From assembly GCA_027459465.1 (NCBI GenBank), contig DAIDIH010000360.1, forward strand, positions 1-43,019: a stretch of DNA of 43,019 nt, given 5' to 3'. Shown one piece after another: positions 9,330-18,570 of this stretch. Each line of letters starts with the position of its first letter. Position 1 is the first letter of the stretch. Below the pieces are notes generated by a model. The model ran no database searches, was not told the origin of the DNA, and was given only the letters and a program-made list of their open reading frames with translations. A program made the translations under genes and the position numbers. Source of the stretch: Bryobacterales bacterium (lineage in GTDB: Bacteria; Acidobacteriota; Terriglobia; Bryobacterales; Bryobacteraceae).

Positions 9330-10598
9330 CTAGGGCTGCTTGTAGACCACGCCGCTTTTCATGACGAAGGCGACGTGTTCCAACGCGCGGATGTCGTCGA
9401 GCGGATTTCCCGGCACGGCCACGATATCGGCGTACATGCCTGGCTTGATGGCGCCGAGATCGCGGTCCCAGGCGAGCAGTTTCGCGCCGTTGAGGGTGCC
9501 GGCGCGGATGGCGTCAATCGGCGGCATCCCGTAACGGACCATCAGTTCGAATTCGCGCGCCTGGGTGCCATGGGGAAACGGGCCGACATCGGAACCCATC
9601 GCCATCGGCACGCCGCGCGCAAGCTGAATGCGGAACTGCGCGGCGTGTAATTCGAGCATCCGGCGCTCGCGCTCGGCATCGGCGGGCGTGGCCGCGTGCG
9701 CCGCGAAGTACTCGGCGATGGTGAACGTCGGCAGGGCGAAGATTTGCCGTTCGCGCATCAGGCGCATCGTTTCTTCGCTCAACTGATTTGCATGATCGAT
9801 GCTCGCCACGCCCGCCTGCGCCGCATAGAGCGTTCCGGGTTCGCCGGTGGCGTGCACGGCGACGCGCCGGCCCACTCGCGCGGCTTCCTGCACGGCCGCC
9901 CGCAGTTCTGCTTCCGTGTACTGGTATACGGTGTGAAACTGGCCGTCGCGCAGGGTGTCGCGACCGGTTTCGTAGATCTTGACGAAATCCGAGCCCTCCT
10001 TGAACTGCTCGCGGATCACCTGGACGAGTTCGGCGGCGTTATTGGCGTAGGTTGCGTTCGACAGCACATGCTGGGCGGGGTTGAAATCGATAGCGTCCTC
10101 GTGCCCGCCGAGAATATCGATGGCGTTCCCGCTGACTCTGAGCCGCGGCCCTGGAATCAGCCCTGCGTTGATCGCATTCCGCACCGCGGTGTCGGCCGAG
10201 CCTGCGCCCTCGGTGCCCATGTCGCGCTCCGCCGTGAAGCCGGCCATGAGGTCAGCACGCGCGGCCAGCGTTGCCAGGATGGTGCGCTCGGGCACGGACT
10301 CCTTCACGGTCTGGAGGTCTTCGGCGCCGGGGTGGAGAAACAGGTGGACATGGGCGTCAATCAGTCCGGGCATGAGAGTGCGATCGCCCAACTCGATCAC
10401 CTGCGCACCGGCCGGGTGCGTGACCGACGGTCCCGCTTCCACGATACGTTCGCCGCGCACCAGGACTTCGCCCGGCGTAACGATCCGGCCCGATTCCACA
10501 TCCAGCATCCGCGCCGCATGGAGCACGACCGGCGTCTGAGCCGCGGCGGGGATGGCCAACACCGCCGTGAATGCTACGAATGCGAGCCCGTATCTCAT
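9330..10598 (-). CDS. Secreted amidohydrolase family protein (imidazolonepropionase-like/prolidase type)
   Basis: This 422-residue metal-dependent hydrolase starts with a signal peptide (MRYGLAFVAFTAVLAIPAAAQ). The amidohydrolase fold is shown by PGLIDAHVHLF, with the metal-binding pair His83 and His85, by the later VHATGEPG and ASIDHANQL histidines, and by GSDVGPF with the catalytic aspartate. Such proteins hydrolyse amide bonds, often in dipeptides or cyclic imides; the substrate cannot be read here. A GGAGG precedes ATG 10598. It follows the Abhydrolase_10-type gene by 24 bases and probably shares its transcript. Confidence 0.85.
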   Translation of the reverse strand: MRYGLAFVAFTAVLAIPAAAQTPVVLHAARMLDVESGRIVTPGEVLVRGERIVEAGPSVTHPAGAQVIELGDRTLMPGLIDAHVHLFLHPGAEDLQTVKESVPERTILATLAARADLMAGFTAERDMGTEGAGSADTAVRNAINAGLIPGPRLRVSGNAIDILGGHEDAIDFNPAQHVLSNATYANNAAELVQVIREQFKEGSDFVKIYETGRDTLRDGQFHTVYQYTEAELRAAVQEAARVGRRVAVHATGEPGTLYAAQAGVASIDHANQLSEETMRLMRERQIFALPTFTIAEYFAAHAATPADAERERRMLELHAAQFRIQLARGVPMAMGSDVGPFPHGTQAREFELMVRYGMPPIDAIRAGTLNGAKLLAWDRDLGAIKPGMYADIVAVPGNPLDDIRALEHVAFVMKSGVVYKQP

Positions 10599-10622
10599 TC
10601 CGAAATCCGCCTCCCGCGAAAT

Positions 10623-12518
10623 CTACTTCGCCGTCGCGTAGTCCCACTCGCGCGATGCGCGGTCCCGCAGCGCCGCGAGATCGCCGTCGAGCAGATAGCC
10701 GCGCCGCGCCAACTCGCGCGAGGCGTCCTCGATCTGCCTCAAATAGTCGTCCTTGTTCGAGTAGCGCTCCGCGATCGACTCGCGCGGGTCCCCGGTCCGG
10801 CTTCGCTCATCCTGGTTGCGGGGGAAACGGAGCCAGGCGCCGACCATGCTATAAAGCTCGTCGCTTGCGCCGATCGACGCATCGCGGAAATTCCAGCCCG
10901 TGTTCGTCGCCAGCGGCACGGCGATCTCGGGCATGCGGATACCGGAGGTCTCGTTCCCGTCGTCGTCCACCTGGGGCACCAGAACCGGATATGGCTCGCC
11001 CAAGCGGGGCGGCTCGATGGAAAAGTCGAGCCGGTATGCCTGGCGCGGGTGCGCCGGCGGATGCACGCGGGGAATGGCCGGAAACTCGAGCGCGCTCACC
11101 GGCACCGCTTTGTGGGCGCTGATCAAGGGAAACATTGAAGCCGGCGGCTCGCGGTCTTCGGCGATCCAGTTCTGCATCGCCACGAGCAGCGCGCGCATCG
11201 CTGTGCGGTAATCGTTTCCGCTGGCCGGATACTGCGCGCCGGAGACGGTCCGTGGAGGCATCGAGCCTGGGCCGTGCTGGGAGCCCGCGAAGAAGTAAAT
11301 CCGGATCCCGTCGCCCGGCGGCACGTCCTGCTTGCCGTCGCGCGTGGTGTGAATCAGAGACGCGCACCGGCCCCAGTATTCATACGACCCGTTCGAGAGA
11401 AACAACTTCGGCGCGACGTGCGCCGCCCGCTCGGGTGCGAGCAGTTCATCGGGGGTGAAGGGCGGGACATCGACCGGATAAAGGACGTTGAAGAAGGGGT
11501 GTCCGTCGCGGGAGGGCTGTGCGAACCGCGCGTTGAAGTTGCCTTGCCCGCCGCCGCCGACATGCGCCCAGACACCATCGAAGACGGCCCGTCCGTTTTC
11601 GCCCAGGTTGAATCCCTGGGCGAGGTAGGTCCGCAAAAAGCGGCCATCCTGCGATATTCCGAACCCGATGGCCCGGCGCGAGAACCCGGCCAGCGGCTGC
11701 GCGGCGCTGCGCGGGGCGTATTTCAGGTACGAAACGAAATCGCGTACGGCCGCGAAGCCGAGTCCCGAGACAACCGAATCCTTCGCGCGGTAGACGATTT
11801 CGTAAATCCGCCCTGGCGTGAAGCCGCCTTCGAGCGTGACATGGCGGGCGCCGGCGAAGTTCCACTGCGACCGCGGCACCATCGTCCGCGGTCCATCCAC
11901 GCGGTCCCGCACATACATCACATTTGCGGAGTCGTTCGGATTCGCCACCGGGTACCCGATCTGCGAGCGGTCGCCGAGCGAAATTGTCCGCATCAGGTCG
12001 TTGCCGGTCCACTCGGAGCGGACCAGGCCTTCGACGGGCTTGCCATGGTCGAGCGCGAGGGGGGCGCGGAGGCGCATCAGTCCGGGTTCGTCGGGGACGT
12101 CGAACTCCCAGCCGATCCATACGAGCGTGAAGCCGCGGTCGAGCAGGAAACGGTCTCCCAAGTCTTCACCGGACAGGGGCGCGAGCGAACCTTTCGCAAA
12201 ATCGAAGGTCTGCAGGAGCGCCTTGCCGCCGCGATTGGAAATCTCCACCAGGGCTGTACCGTTGCGTTTGGCGGGATCGGCCGGCGAGAGGACGTAGAAA
12301 TTCGCGGAGTATTCCACCAGGCCCCGCGCGTCGGCAGGGGCGAGATCGAGATCGACGATGCCGCGGTTAACGGAGGCGCGCGGATCGGCGGTGAAGCGCA
12401 CGTCGCCTGAATACCGTTCCACGCCTGATGCGACCGTGTGGCCGCTCACCTCCACCGAAGCGACGCCGCCCAGAGCATACGCCGTGCCCAGCAGCGCAAC
12501 AAACCAGAGCTTACCCAT
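10623..12518 (-). CDS. Secreted alpha/beta hydrolase domain protein (Abhydrolase_10 type)
   Basis: This 631-residue protein has a signal peptide (MGKLWFVALLGTAYALGG). It matches from memory the large alpha/beta hydrolase family common in Solibacter and Sphingomonads. The segment GISQDGRFLRTYLAQGFN holds the probable nucleophile serine in a GxSxxG elbow, and FAGSQHG near the middle resembles the family histidine region. Esterase activity is expected but the substrate is unknown. TACACT lies seven bases before ATG 12518, suggesting that this gene begins a transcript that continues into the amidohydrolase. Confidence 0.8.
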   Translation of the reverse strand: MGKLWFVALLGTAYALGGVASVEVSGHTVASGVERYSGDVRFTADPRASVNRGIVDLDLAPADARGLVEYSANFYVLSPADPAKRNGTALVEISNRGGKALLQTFDFAKGSLAPLSGEDLGDRFLLDRGFTLVWIGWEFDVPDEPGLMRLRAPLALDHGKPVEGLVRSEWTGNDLMRTISLGDRSQIGYPVANPNDSANVMYVRDRVDGPRTMVPRSQWNFAGARHVTLEGGFTPGRIYEIVYRAKDSVVSGLGFAAVRDFVSYLKYAPRSAAQPLAGFSRRAIGFGISQDGRFLRTYLAQGFNLGENGRAVFDGVWAHVGGGGQGNFNARFAQPSRDGHPFFNVLYPVDVPPFTPDELLAPERAAHVAPKLFLSNGSYEYWGRCASLIHTTRDGKQDVPPGDGIRIYFFAGSQHGPGSMPPRTVSGAQYPASGNDYRTAMRALLVAMQNWIAEDREPPASMFPLISAHKAVPVSALEFPAIPRVHPPAHPRQAYRLDFSIEPPRLGEPYPVLVPQVDDDGNETSGIRMPEIAVPLATNTGWNFRDASIGASDELYSMVGAWLRFPRNQDERSRTGDPRESIAERYSNKDDYLRQIEDASRELARRGYLLDGDLAALRDRASREWDYATAK

Positions 12519-12525
12519 GTGCTGA

Positions 12526-12531
12526 AGTGTA
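12526..12531 (-). promoter_or_regulatory. Putative -10 hexamer TACACT before the Abhydrolase_10-type gene
   Basis: TACACT sits seven bases upstream of ATG 12518 in a 60-base gap, without a Shine-Dalgarno sequence. It belongs to the recurrent TANNNT pattern of this window. Confidence 0.45.
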
Positions 12532-12578
12532 AGACACTTTTGGGGTTGCCGCGCACAACGGAGCCGCGCGGCGTGCGC

Positions 12579-13949
12579 TTAGTACGTCTCGATTTTGTGC
12601 AGCGCGCGCGGACGGAACACATACGGAGCGACCACACTCTCGTTGCCGTCCTTGTCGACGGCTTTGACTCCTAAAACGACGTCGTCGATCGACACGTTTT
12701 CGAGCGTGTATTCCTGCACATTGCCGACAAACACTTCGTGCTCCCAGAACGGCGCCGTTGTCGACCGCATCACCACGGCGTAGCCAAGCAGGTCCGGCTC
12801 GGGATTCTCCTTCTTCCATTCCAGGTGTGCGTCGTAGCCCGACTTGCCGCGCGTGATCCGCGGCGCCGTCTCGCCCTTGTGCTCGCCTTTCTCGATGACG
12901 CGATCCACGTCGGGGGGAAGCGGCGCGAGCGCCAGGCTCGCGGCTACCGCTGCGTTCAGCCGCGCCACTTTGGTGGCATATTCCGGCGAGGTGTTCTCGA
13001 ACGTATCGGTCACGGTGTGTTGATGCGAGTAGTTCTCGCTCGGCGTGGTCAGGCGGACGGCCGCGAAGCCGTTCTGGTTGAGCGGCGTGTGGTCGCCTCC
13101 GCGCATGAACCGGTCCGCGCGGAACACACACTCCACGGCCAGCGACGGTTCGTACCGCCATCCGATTTCGCGAATGTAGCGCGCCAGTTCCCGCGAGGAT
13201 GAATCCGCCGGCTCCTCGGAAAACACGCGCACCCGGGTGTTGTCCATATTGCCGTTTCCACTCAGCACGCTGCCGATGATGTCGTTGTTCAACACGGCGT
13301 CGATCTTCGTGCCTTCTTTCTTCGCTTTGTCCGCGAACAACGACGCGCCGATCAACCCCTCCTCCTCGCCGGCGAAGGCGATGAAAACCAGCGTATTGTC
13401 GAACTGGTGACTGCTCATCACGCGGGCCAGTTCGAGCACCGCCGCTGTCCCGCTCCCGTCGTCGGTGACTCCGGGCGCGAACAACTCCGCCGCCGCGCGG
13501 TCGAAATCCAACTCCGGCGGCTTCGTCCCCTTTTTCGGATGCACGACGAGGGAATCGTAATGCCCCGTCACGAGGATCTGATGGTCCGGATGCACGGTCC
13601 CGGGCAGGGTCGCGATCACGTTCCTCAGTTCCGTGTCGCGCGTGATCCGGCCCTGCTTCTTCACCCGGTAGGTGTCGAAGCGCACCTGGAGCCGCGGGCT
13701 GTAGCTCTTGAACTGGCCGTAGATCCACTGCCGGGCCGCGCCGATTCCCTGCACGGGATCTTGTGTGTCGGACTCGATGTGCCGCGTCCCGAAGCTCTGT
13801 AGGTTCCTCTCGGTTGCGGCAATGTGATCGGACGAAACCGCCGCGACAATATCGCGGATGGTGGGATTCACGCTCAAAAGGTCGCCGGCGACGGCGGGCA
13901 TCGAGGCGGCGGCAAGTGTAGATACAGCCAGGGCGAGGTGGCGCGTCAT
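12579..13949 (-). CDS. Secreted M28 family zinc aminopeptidase
   Basis: This 456-residue exported peptidase should remove N-terminal residues from peptides using two zinc ions. The signal peptide MTRHLALAVSTLAAASMPAVAG supports ATG 13949 rather than the TTG 24 bases earlier. M28 hallmarks are VTGHYDSL (zinc histidine and aspartate), PGVTDDGSGTAAVLE (bridging aspartate), FAGEEEGLIGA (catalytic and zinc glutamates), and a later RGGDHTPLN with a candidate zinc histidine. The last roughly 90 residues (about 370-456, LEWKKENPEPDLLGYAVV onward) look like a fibronectin type III-like domain. It is flanked by other secreted hydrolases on the same strand. Confidence 0.9.
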   Translation of the reverse strand: MTRHLALAVSTLAAASMPAVAGDLLSVNPTIRDIVAAVSSDHIAATERNLQSFGTRHIESDTQDPVQGIGAARQWIYGQFKSYSPRLQVRFDTYRVKKQGRITRDTELRNVIATLPGTVHPDHQILVTGHYDSLVVHPKKGTKPPELDFDRAAAELFAPGVTDDGSGTAAVLELARVMSSHQFDNTLVFIAFAGEEEGLIGASLFADKAKKEGTKIDAVLNNDIIGSVLSGNGNMDNTRVRVFSEEPADSSSRELARYIREIGWRYEPSLAVECVFRADRFMRGGDHTPLNQNGFAAVRLTTPSENYSHQHTVTDTFENTSPEYATKVARLNAAVAASLALAPLPPDVDRVIEKGEHKGETAPRITRGKSGYDAHLEWKKENPEPDLLGYAVVMRSTTAPFWEHEVFVGNVQEYTLENVSIDDVVLGVKAVDKDGNESVVAPYVFRPRALHKIETY

Positions 13950-13988
13950 GGGCTGGATCGCATTATGGCGCAAATCGGGCGTGCAAGG

Positions 13989-15593
13989 TTACCGCCCCTT
14001 GTGCCGGGCTGCCGAAATCCAGTGGTTTACGCGAGGCGCCTCCTCCCCGCGATGGAATCCACGGACCCGTTCTTCCACAGCGAGGTCGGCCATGGTGGCT
14101 CGGGCATGCTGCCGGACATGCTCGGCCCAACTGCCCACCAGAAAGGATTCGATGTACCGCCCGGGGGTCGAGGCATCTTCAAACAGCCCCCAGCTCACTG
14201 CCCCGTCACGCCGCCGGATGCGTTCGAGCCCGTCCATCGCCAAGCGGAAGGCATGCGCGTCATCGTCATCCACGACATACTCCACCGTGACGAGGACCGG
14301 ACCGTCCTCGGGCTTCGGCTCAACGACCACGTTCGGCTCCGGCCAGTGAAGGGACGGACGCGTGTCGATCGAACCCGATCCGGGCAGCGCGCGCCGCAGC
14401 GTGATTGCCAGGCCGGCCACCAGCGCCACGCCCGAGGCGGCCAAGGAAACGCGCAGACCAAACCGCTCCGCGACCTCGCCCCAGACCACGCTCCCGATCG
14501 CCATCGCTCCCTGAAAGACGAAAATGTACAGCGCCATGCCCCGCGCGCGCACCCACTCCGGCAGAGCCGACTGGGCGGCGGTGTTGAAGTTCGACATTAC
14601 GGTCATCCACGCCATACCGCCCGCGAACAAGAACAGGCACACCGCGGCAAACTGGCTGAGCATCGCGAGGGCGAAGCTGGTGACGCCGAACAGGCACACG
14701 CCCGCCGCCACCAGCAGATTCAGCGCCACGCGGTGCCGCAGCCTGGCCAGAAGAAACGCCGCGCAGACGGACCCCGCACCTAAACACGCCAGCAGCAGGC
14801 CATATCCCGTGCTCTCGCTATGCAATTCGTCCCGCGCTACCAGAGGCAGGATGGACCACAGGCAACTGGCTCCGAAGACGAACACGCCGGACCGGATGAG
14901 CACCGTCTGCAGCGGCGGCGCGTAGCGGACATAGCGGAACCCCGCCAGGATCGCCGACACCACACTGTCGCTTGTCTCCGCGCCTTCCACCGGCGTCCGT
15001 TTCCACCAATAAAGGACAATCACCACACCCACGAACGACACCGCGTTCAGAACAAACGCGATGCCGGGGCTCGTCATTCCCACCACCAATCCGCCGAGGG
15101 CCGGACCGGCCGCGCGCGCGACGTTGAAGCCCACCGAATTCATGGCGATTGCGCCCGCCAATTCTTCGCGCGGGACCAGTTCCGGCACAATCGCCTGCCA
15201 GGCTGGAGCGTTGAGCGCGGCGCCTGCCCCAAGCGCGAACGTCCACCACAGCAAGCCCCACGGCCCGATCGTCCCGGCGAGGCACATCCAGCCGAGAACG
15301 CCCGCCGCCACCAGCATCCAGGTTTGGGTGAAGATGAGCAGGCGGCGGCGGTCCATGACGTCTGCCAAGGCCCCCGCCGGAATGCCGAACAAAAACACGG
15401 GAAGGTTGGTTGCGGTCTGCACGAGCGATACCATCAGCGGCGTTGGCGCCAGCGTGATCATCAGCCACGCCGCGCCGACGTTCTGCATCCAGGTGCCGAT
15501 GTTCGAGGCGACGTTGGCGATCCACAACCATCGAAAAACTTTGTAGGCCAAAGGGGACCAGGCGGATCGCGGGGCTGCGAGTGTCTCGGGCAA
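13989..15593 (-). CDS. MFS transporter (MFS_3/EntS-like) with C-terminal soluble domain
   Basis: This 534-residue protein has about 400 residues of 12-helix transporter of the MFS_3 type. The segment ADVMDRRRLLIFTQ matches the loop between helices 2 and 3 of that family. Residues from about 425 to the end form a soluble tail (VTVEYVVDD, WGLFEDASTPGRYIESF) resembling an antibiotic-biosynthesis-monooxygenase-like ferredoxin fold that occurs in some members. Likely role is efflux, substrate unknown. The only usable start is TTG 15593; ATG 15601 is in another frame and soon hits a stop. Divergent from the next gene. Confidence 0.85.
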   Translation of the reverse strand: MPETLAAPRSAWSPLAYKVFRWLWIANVASNIGTWMQNVGAAWLMITLAPTPLMVSLVQTATNLPVFLFGIPAGALADVMDRRRLLIFTQTWMLVAAGVLGWMCLAGTIGPWGLLWWTFALGAGAALNAPAWQAIVPELVPREELAGAIAMNSVGFNVARAAGPALGGLVVGMTSPGIAFVLNAVSFVGVVIVLYWWKRTPVEGAETSDSVVSAILAGFRYVRYAPPLQTVLIRSGVFVFGASCLWSILPLVARDELHSESTGYGLLLACLGAGSVCAAFLLARLRHRVALNLLVAAGVCLFGVTSFALAMLSQFAAVCLFLFAGGMAWMTVMSNFNTAAQSALPEWVRARGMALYIFVFQGAMAIGSVVWGEVAERFGLRVSLAASGVALVAGLAITLRRALPGSGSIDTRPSLHWPEPNVVVEPKPEDGPVLVTVEYVVDDDDAHAFRLAMDGLERIRRRDGAVSWGLFEDASTPGRYIESFLVGSWAEHVRQHARATMADLAVEERVRGFHRGEEAPRVNHWISAARHKGR

Positions 15594-15636
15594 TCTTTCA
15601 TTTTGTCTCTCCCGCAGGCGCCGATGGGGAAACCAC

Positions 15637-15642
15637 TAGGAT
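15637..15642 (+). promoter_or_regulatory. Putative -10 hexamer TAGGAT before the exported protein at 15649
   Basis: TAGGAT lies exactly six bases before ATG 15649. A GGAG-like string also overlaps this spot, so a ribosome-binding site is an alternative reading. Confidence 0.4.
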
Positions 15643-15648
15643 GGAGCT

Positions 15649-16932
15649 ATGCGCCGAGCCTTCCGCCTCCCGCTTGCGCTCGCCGCCTTTTGGTGCCTTG
15701 TTGCGGGTCCGCCCGCCGATGACCTTCGCAACGTCGAGACGGTGATGCGCAAGTGGGATGCGTCGTTAACCACGTTCCGCATCGAGGGCAGGAAGAATCT
15801 ATCGGACACCGAATCGATCCTCCTGATCGGTGCGTCTAGAAAGTCGCCTGGCCAGCCCGCAGCCGGGCTGTTTCTTGTTTCCGGCCGAGACAACCGGGTC
15901 CGTCTCGTGATCGACATTTTCCGGCCAAAGACTTCCGAGCCGTTCCCGACCCTTGTCGCGGCTTCGACCCATACGGTGTATCTCGATAAGTACTCGGACT
16001 ACGGCCTGTACTTCGGGAGCATCAAGTATTTCTTCGACGCGGCAAGCCGGCAGAGGCCTGTGAAGCGGCCGTATCGAAAGCTCGAGATGATCGGCGCCAA
16101 GAAGAGCGGCGGGCACATTATTTACGACGTCATCGGCGGGGTGGACGAACCGGACCACAACAGGGATCCCTTGGCCGGGCTCAGGTATCGCAAACTCACG
16201 CTGTATCCGCGCGAGGACGGACGGGCGCCGGCATTCCGGATGGCGGATTCGCGTTACTATGCGTTCCCGCCTCCCACGCCGGATCCGCCTCCGGTGCGAA
16301 CCGCGGATGGGGCGTCGTTTCTCGTGGTAAACGAGACGCCACCCGGGCAAACGCACCAGCCGTCGGGGATTGCCGTCACCGAACCGTCCGGAAAGAAACG
16401 CTTCTACCCTTCGCCCGTCAGTTCAGTGGGTGTTTTCGGGACGACGAGACCGCAACCACGGCACGGGGGCATCCTTGAAATCGACATCGGCCCGTGGACG
16501 GCGGACGCGTCGCGCATCTGGTTCGCCAATACCTTCTACGATTCCGAGGGCTTCTCGGGGATTGGGGCGATCGGTTCGTTCGACTTCGCCTCCCGGAAGT
16601 ACACCATGCGGTACCCGCCTATCATCGCTCCCTGGTCGGGATCGGCGATCCTTCTCGACGACGGAGTACTCTGGATTGGCCTGATACGACGGGGCGAAGG
16701 CTCCGGCACCAGCGGCGGTCTGCTCCGATACGACCTGCGGGATGGGTCAACCCGGCGCTATCGGTTCTCAGACGCGGTCTCGACCATCGACCGAGCCGGG
16801 GAGACGATCTACTGCGGAACCAGCGACGGGCTCTATACGCTGCATGGCGAGACAGTTCGCCACTTTCGCTTTGAACCGGATCGGAACGGCCGCCTGAGTC
16901 TCGTCCTTCGAGGGGGCCGTCCGACGCCCTAG
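15649..16932 (+). CDS. Exported hypothetical protein, partly beta-propeller-like
   Basis: This 427-residue protein is not recognised. It has a signal peptide (MRRAFRLPLALAAFWCLVAG). The N-terminal half (about 25-215) resembles outer-membrane or lipoprotein-sorting type beta structure, with segments such as VIDIFRPKTSEPFPTLV. The C-terminal half (about 260-420) has repeated blade-like motifs (DASRIWFANTFYDSEG, DDGVLWIGLIRRGEG, ETIYCGTSDGLYTLHG) like those of sensor-type propellers. No catalytic motif was seen. It is monocistronic and divergent from the MFS gene. Confidence 0.75.
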   Translation: MRRAFRLPLALAAFWCLVAGPPADDLRNVETVMRKWDASLTTFRIEGRKNLSDTESILLIGASRKSPGQPAAGLFLVSGRDNRVRLVIDIFRPKTSEPFPTLVAASTHTVYLDKYSDYGLYFGSIKYFFDAASRQRPVKRPYRKLEMIGAKKSGGHIIYDVIGGVDEPDHNRDPLAGLRYRKLTLYPREDGRAPAFRMADSRYYAFPPPTPDPPPVRTADGASFLVVNETPPGQTHQPSGIAVTEPSGKKRFYPSPVSSVGVFGTTRPQPRHGGILEIDIGPWTADASRIWFANTFYDSEGFSGIGAIGSFDFASRKYTMRYPPIIAPWSGSAILLDDGVLWIGLIRRGEGSGTSGGLLRYDLRDGSTRRYRFSDAVSTIDRAGETIYCGTSDGLYTLHGETVRHFRFEPDRNGRLSLVLRGGRPTP

Positions 16933-17060
16933 GTCAACTCGTCCCGGGCCGCCAGCACTTCCAAACCATCCATCAACTCGAGATAATCGAGAAACTCATC
17001 ACCCGGATCCTCATCAAGCAGGTCAAAACTAAGAACCAAGATTTCTTCCATTTGCCCCAT
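16929..17060 (-). CDS. Possible small acidic protein in a low-GC patch
   Basis: From ATG 17060 the frame encodes 43 residues, strongly acidic (LLDEDPGDEFLDYLELMDGLE). Starting at GTG 17156 it would be 75 residues, but that extension looks non-coding. The stretch is visibly richer in A+T than its surroundings and its codons differ from neighbouring genes. It meets the previous gene tail to tail with a four-base overlap. No family is recognised and a decayed or chance ORF is quite possible. Confidence 0.3.
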   Translation of the reverse strand: MGQMEEILVLSFDLLDEDPGDEFLDYLELMDGLEVLAARDELT

Positions 17061-17217
17061 ATTTTGTTTTGACACCCAGATAGTGCATCGAGTCTCAAAT
17101 TTGTCGCACCTTGTTGTCTTTGCAAGAGATGCCCGATTCCCCTCTATTGCCTGCACCTTATTCCATGGGGGAGACTAGAACATACACGCTAAAGCATACG
17201 CGGGGAGTATCTCAACT

Positions 17218-17934
17218 TTGATTCCGGCGCACATCGTCCAACAGAGCCGCATTCTCCGGCGCAAGATGGAAATCTCCGTCTACGGCCATGCCGGGGAAGC
17301 GTTCCTCGTGTTCCCGACCTCCGGGGGCCGGCACTCCGAGTTCGCCGACCGCGGCATGATTGATGTCCTGCGCGCGCCGCTGGACAACGGCGCGCTCCAA
17401 CTGTTCTGCCTCGACACGGTCAATGCTACGGGTTGGTACAACAAGCAGCGCACACCCGCGGCCCGGGTCCGCCTCCAGGCGTCGTACGAGCGCTATGTCC
17501 TCCAGGAAGTCGTTCCGCTCGTTCTGCTTAAGAACCCTGAGGCGACGCTCGGCGCTCTCGGCACGAGCCTCGGCGGCTACCACGCCATGAATCTTGCGCT
17601 CCACCACCCGCAACTGTTCCGCCGCACCCTCACACTTGGCGGAGCCTTTGACATCCGCCGCTTCCTCGACGGCCACTTCGACGACCACGCTCTCGAACAA
17701 AACCCACCGGACTACGTTCCGCAGCTTGCGGAGGGCCCTCGGCTGGACGACTGCCGCGCCGCGCAACTCACTCTCGCCGTCGGGGAACACGACTTTCTTC
17801 TTGAAGAGAATCGGCGATTCTCGGAAACGCTCGCCGCGCGAGGAATACCACACACACTCGACATTTGGGGCGACGGCGCCGCGCACGACTGGCCCTGGTG
17901 GCAGCGCATGGCCGCCAAACACCTCGCCGGCTAA
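17218..17934 (+). CDS. Esterase, putative-esterase (EstD/PF00756) type alpha/beta hydrolase
   Basis: This 238-residue protein has no signal peptide and is probably cytoplasmic. The nucleophile elbow GTSLGGYHAMNLALHHP (serine about residue 111) and the C-terminal DGAAHDWPWW with the probable catalytic histidine fit the esterase family that includes mycolyltransferase-like and S-formylglutathione hydrolase proteins. The start at TTG 17218 has GGGGAG ten bases upstream; ATG 17266 is an alternative but would cut into the first strand (RRKMEISVYGH). It converges on the DUF1080 gene with a four-base overlap. Confidence 0.8.
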   Translation: MIPAHIVQQSRILRRKMEISVYGHAGEAFLVFPTSGGRHSEFADRGMIDVLRAPLDNGALQLFCLDTVNATGWYNKQRTPAARVRLQASYERYVLQEVVPLVLLKNPEATLGALGTSLGGYHAMNLALHHPQLFRRTLTLGGAFDIRRFLDGHFDDHALEQNPPDYVPQLAEGPRLDDCRAAQLTLAVGEHDFLLEENRRFSETLAARGIPHTLDIWGDGAAHDWPWWQRMAAKHLAG

Positions 17935-18548
17935 GGCAGCGCCGTCAACTCGAGATGGCGGAACTCAATGCGATAGCCCTCGGCCTCCAGCCCGATGTAT
18001 CCGCCCGGAACTTCGAGGTGAATCTCGCTCGTTACTTCGCCATTGACCGCCATTGTGCAGTCCGCGCCCTGGCACCGGATCACGTAGTCGTTCCACTCGC
18101 CCGCCGGCTTGACGCGGTTCTCCTTCATTTGCGCGCGCAGATTCACCCGCTGCACCTTACCGCCAACCGGTGTGTCACCAAAGATGTAGCCGCCCTCTAA
18201 CCCGGCCTGTGCCTGGTGCCAGATGCTTCCGTCGCGGTTATTGCGGAAGAATACTCCGCTATTGTACTTCGCGGTTCCGTCCAATTTCGTAAATCGCCAT
18301 TGCACGTGAAACACGAAGTTAGTAAGTTCGTGATTGTATCTCAGCCACTCGTGGCCGCCGTTGCCGTCACAAACGATCATCCGTTCGTTGCTATTGCTAT
18401 GCCACTGGGCGATATTTGAGATCGGCTTGGAGGGCGGAATTGCGATTCGGGTCCACTCGCCCAAGTGGTCGCCGGGGAAGATATCCTCGCCCGGAACAGA
18501 CACAGCCGCCAGCCCAAGCACAGCGAAGACAATAGATAAAGTTCGCAT
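17931..18548 (-). CDS. Secreted DUF1080 (3-keto-disaccharide hydrolase-like) protein
   Basis: This 205-residue protein has a signal peptide (MRTLSIVFAVLGLAAVSVPG) and the concanavalin-like fold of DUF1080. Typical segments are GEWTRIAI, FHVQWRF, NSGVFFRNN, and the final GYIGLEAEGYRIEFRHLEL. The domain is associated with breakdown of modified sugars or glycans; some members cleave 3-keto-glycosides. ATG 18548 is chosen for the signal peptide and the GGGAG before it; a frame extension to 18596 lacks support. It is the last gene of the long minus-strand run and may have its own promoter within the end of the lyase gene. Confidence 0.85.
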   Translation of the reverse strand: MRTLSIVFAVLGLAAVSVPGEDIFPGDHLGEWTRIAIPPSKPISNIAQWHSNSNERMIVCDGNGGHEWLRYNHELTNFVFHVQWRFTKLDGTAKYNSGVFFRNNRDGSIWHQAQAGLEGGYIFGDTPVGGKVQRVNLRAQMKENRVKPAGEWNDYVIRCQGADCTMAVNGEVTSEIHLEVPGGYIGLEAEGYRIEFRHLELTALP

Positions 18549-18564
18549 CGTTGCTCCCGGGACC

Positions 18565-18570
18565 ATTCTA
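18565..18570 (-). promoter_or_regulatory. Putative -10 hexamer TAGAAT before the DUF1080 gene
   Basis: TAGAAT overlaps the stop region of the upstream lyase gene and precedes ATG 18548 by 16 bases, with GGGAG between. It could be an internal promoter giving a leadered message. Confidence 0.35.
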
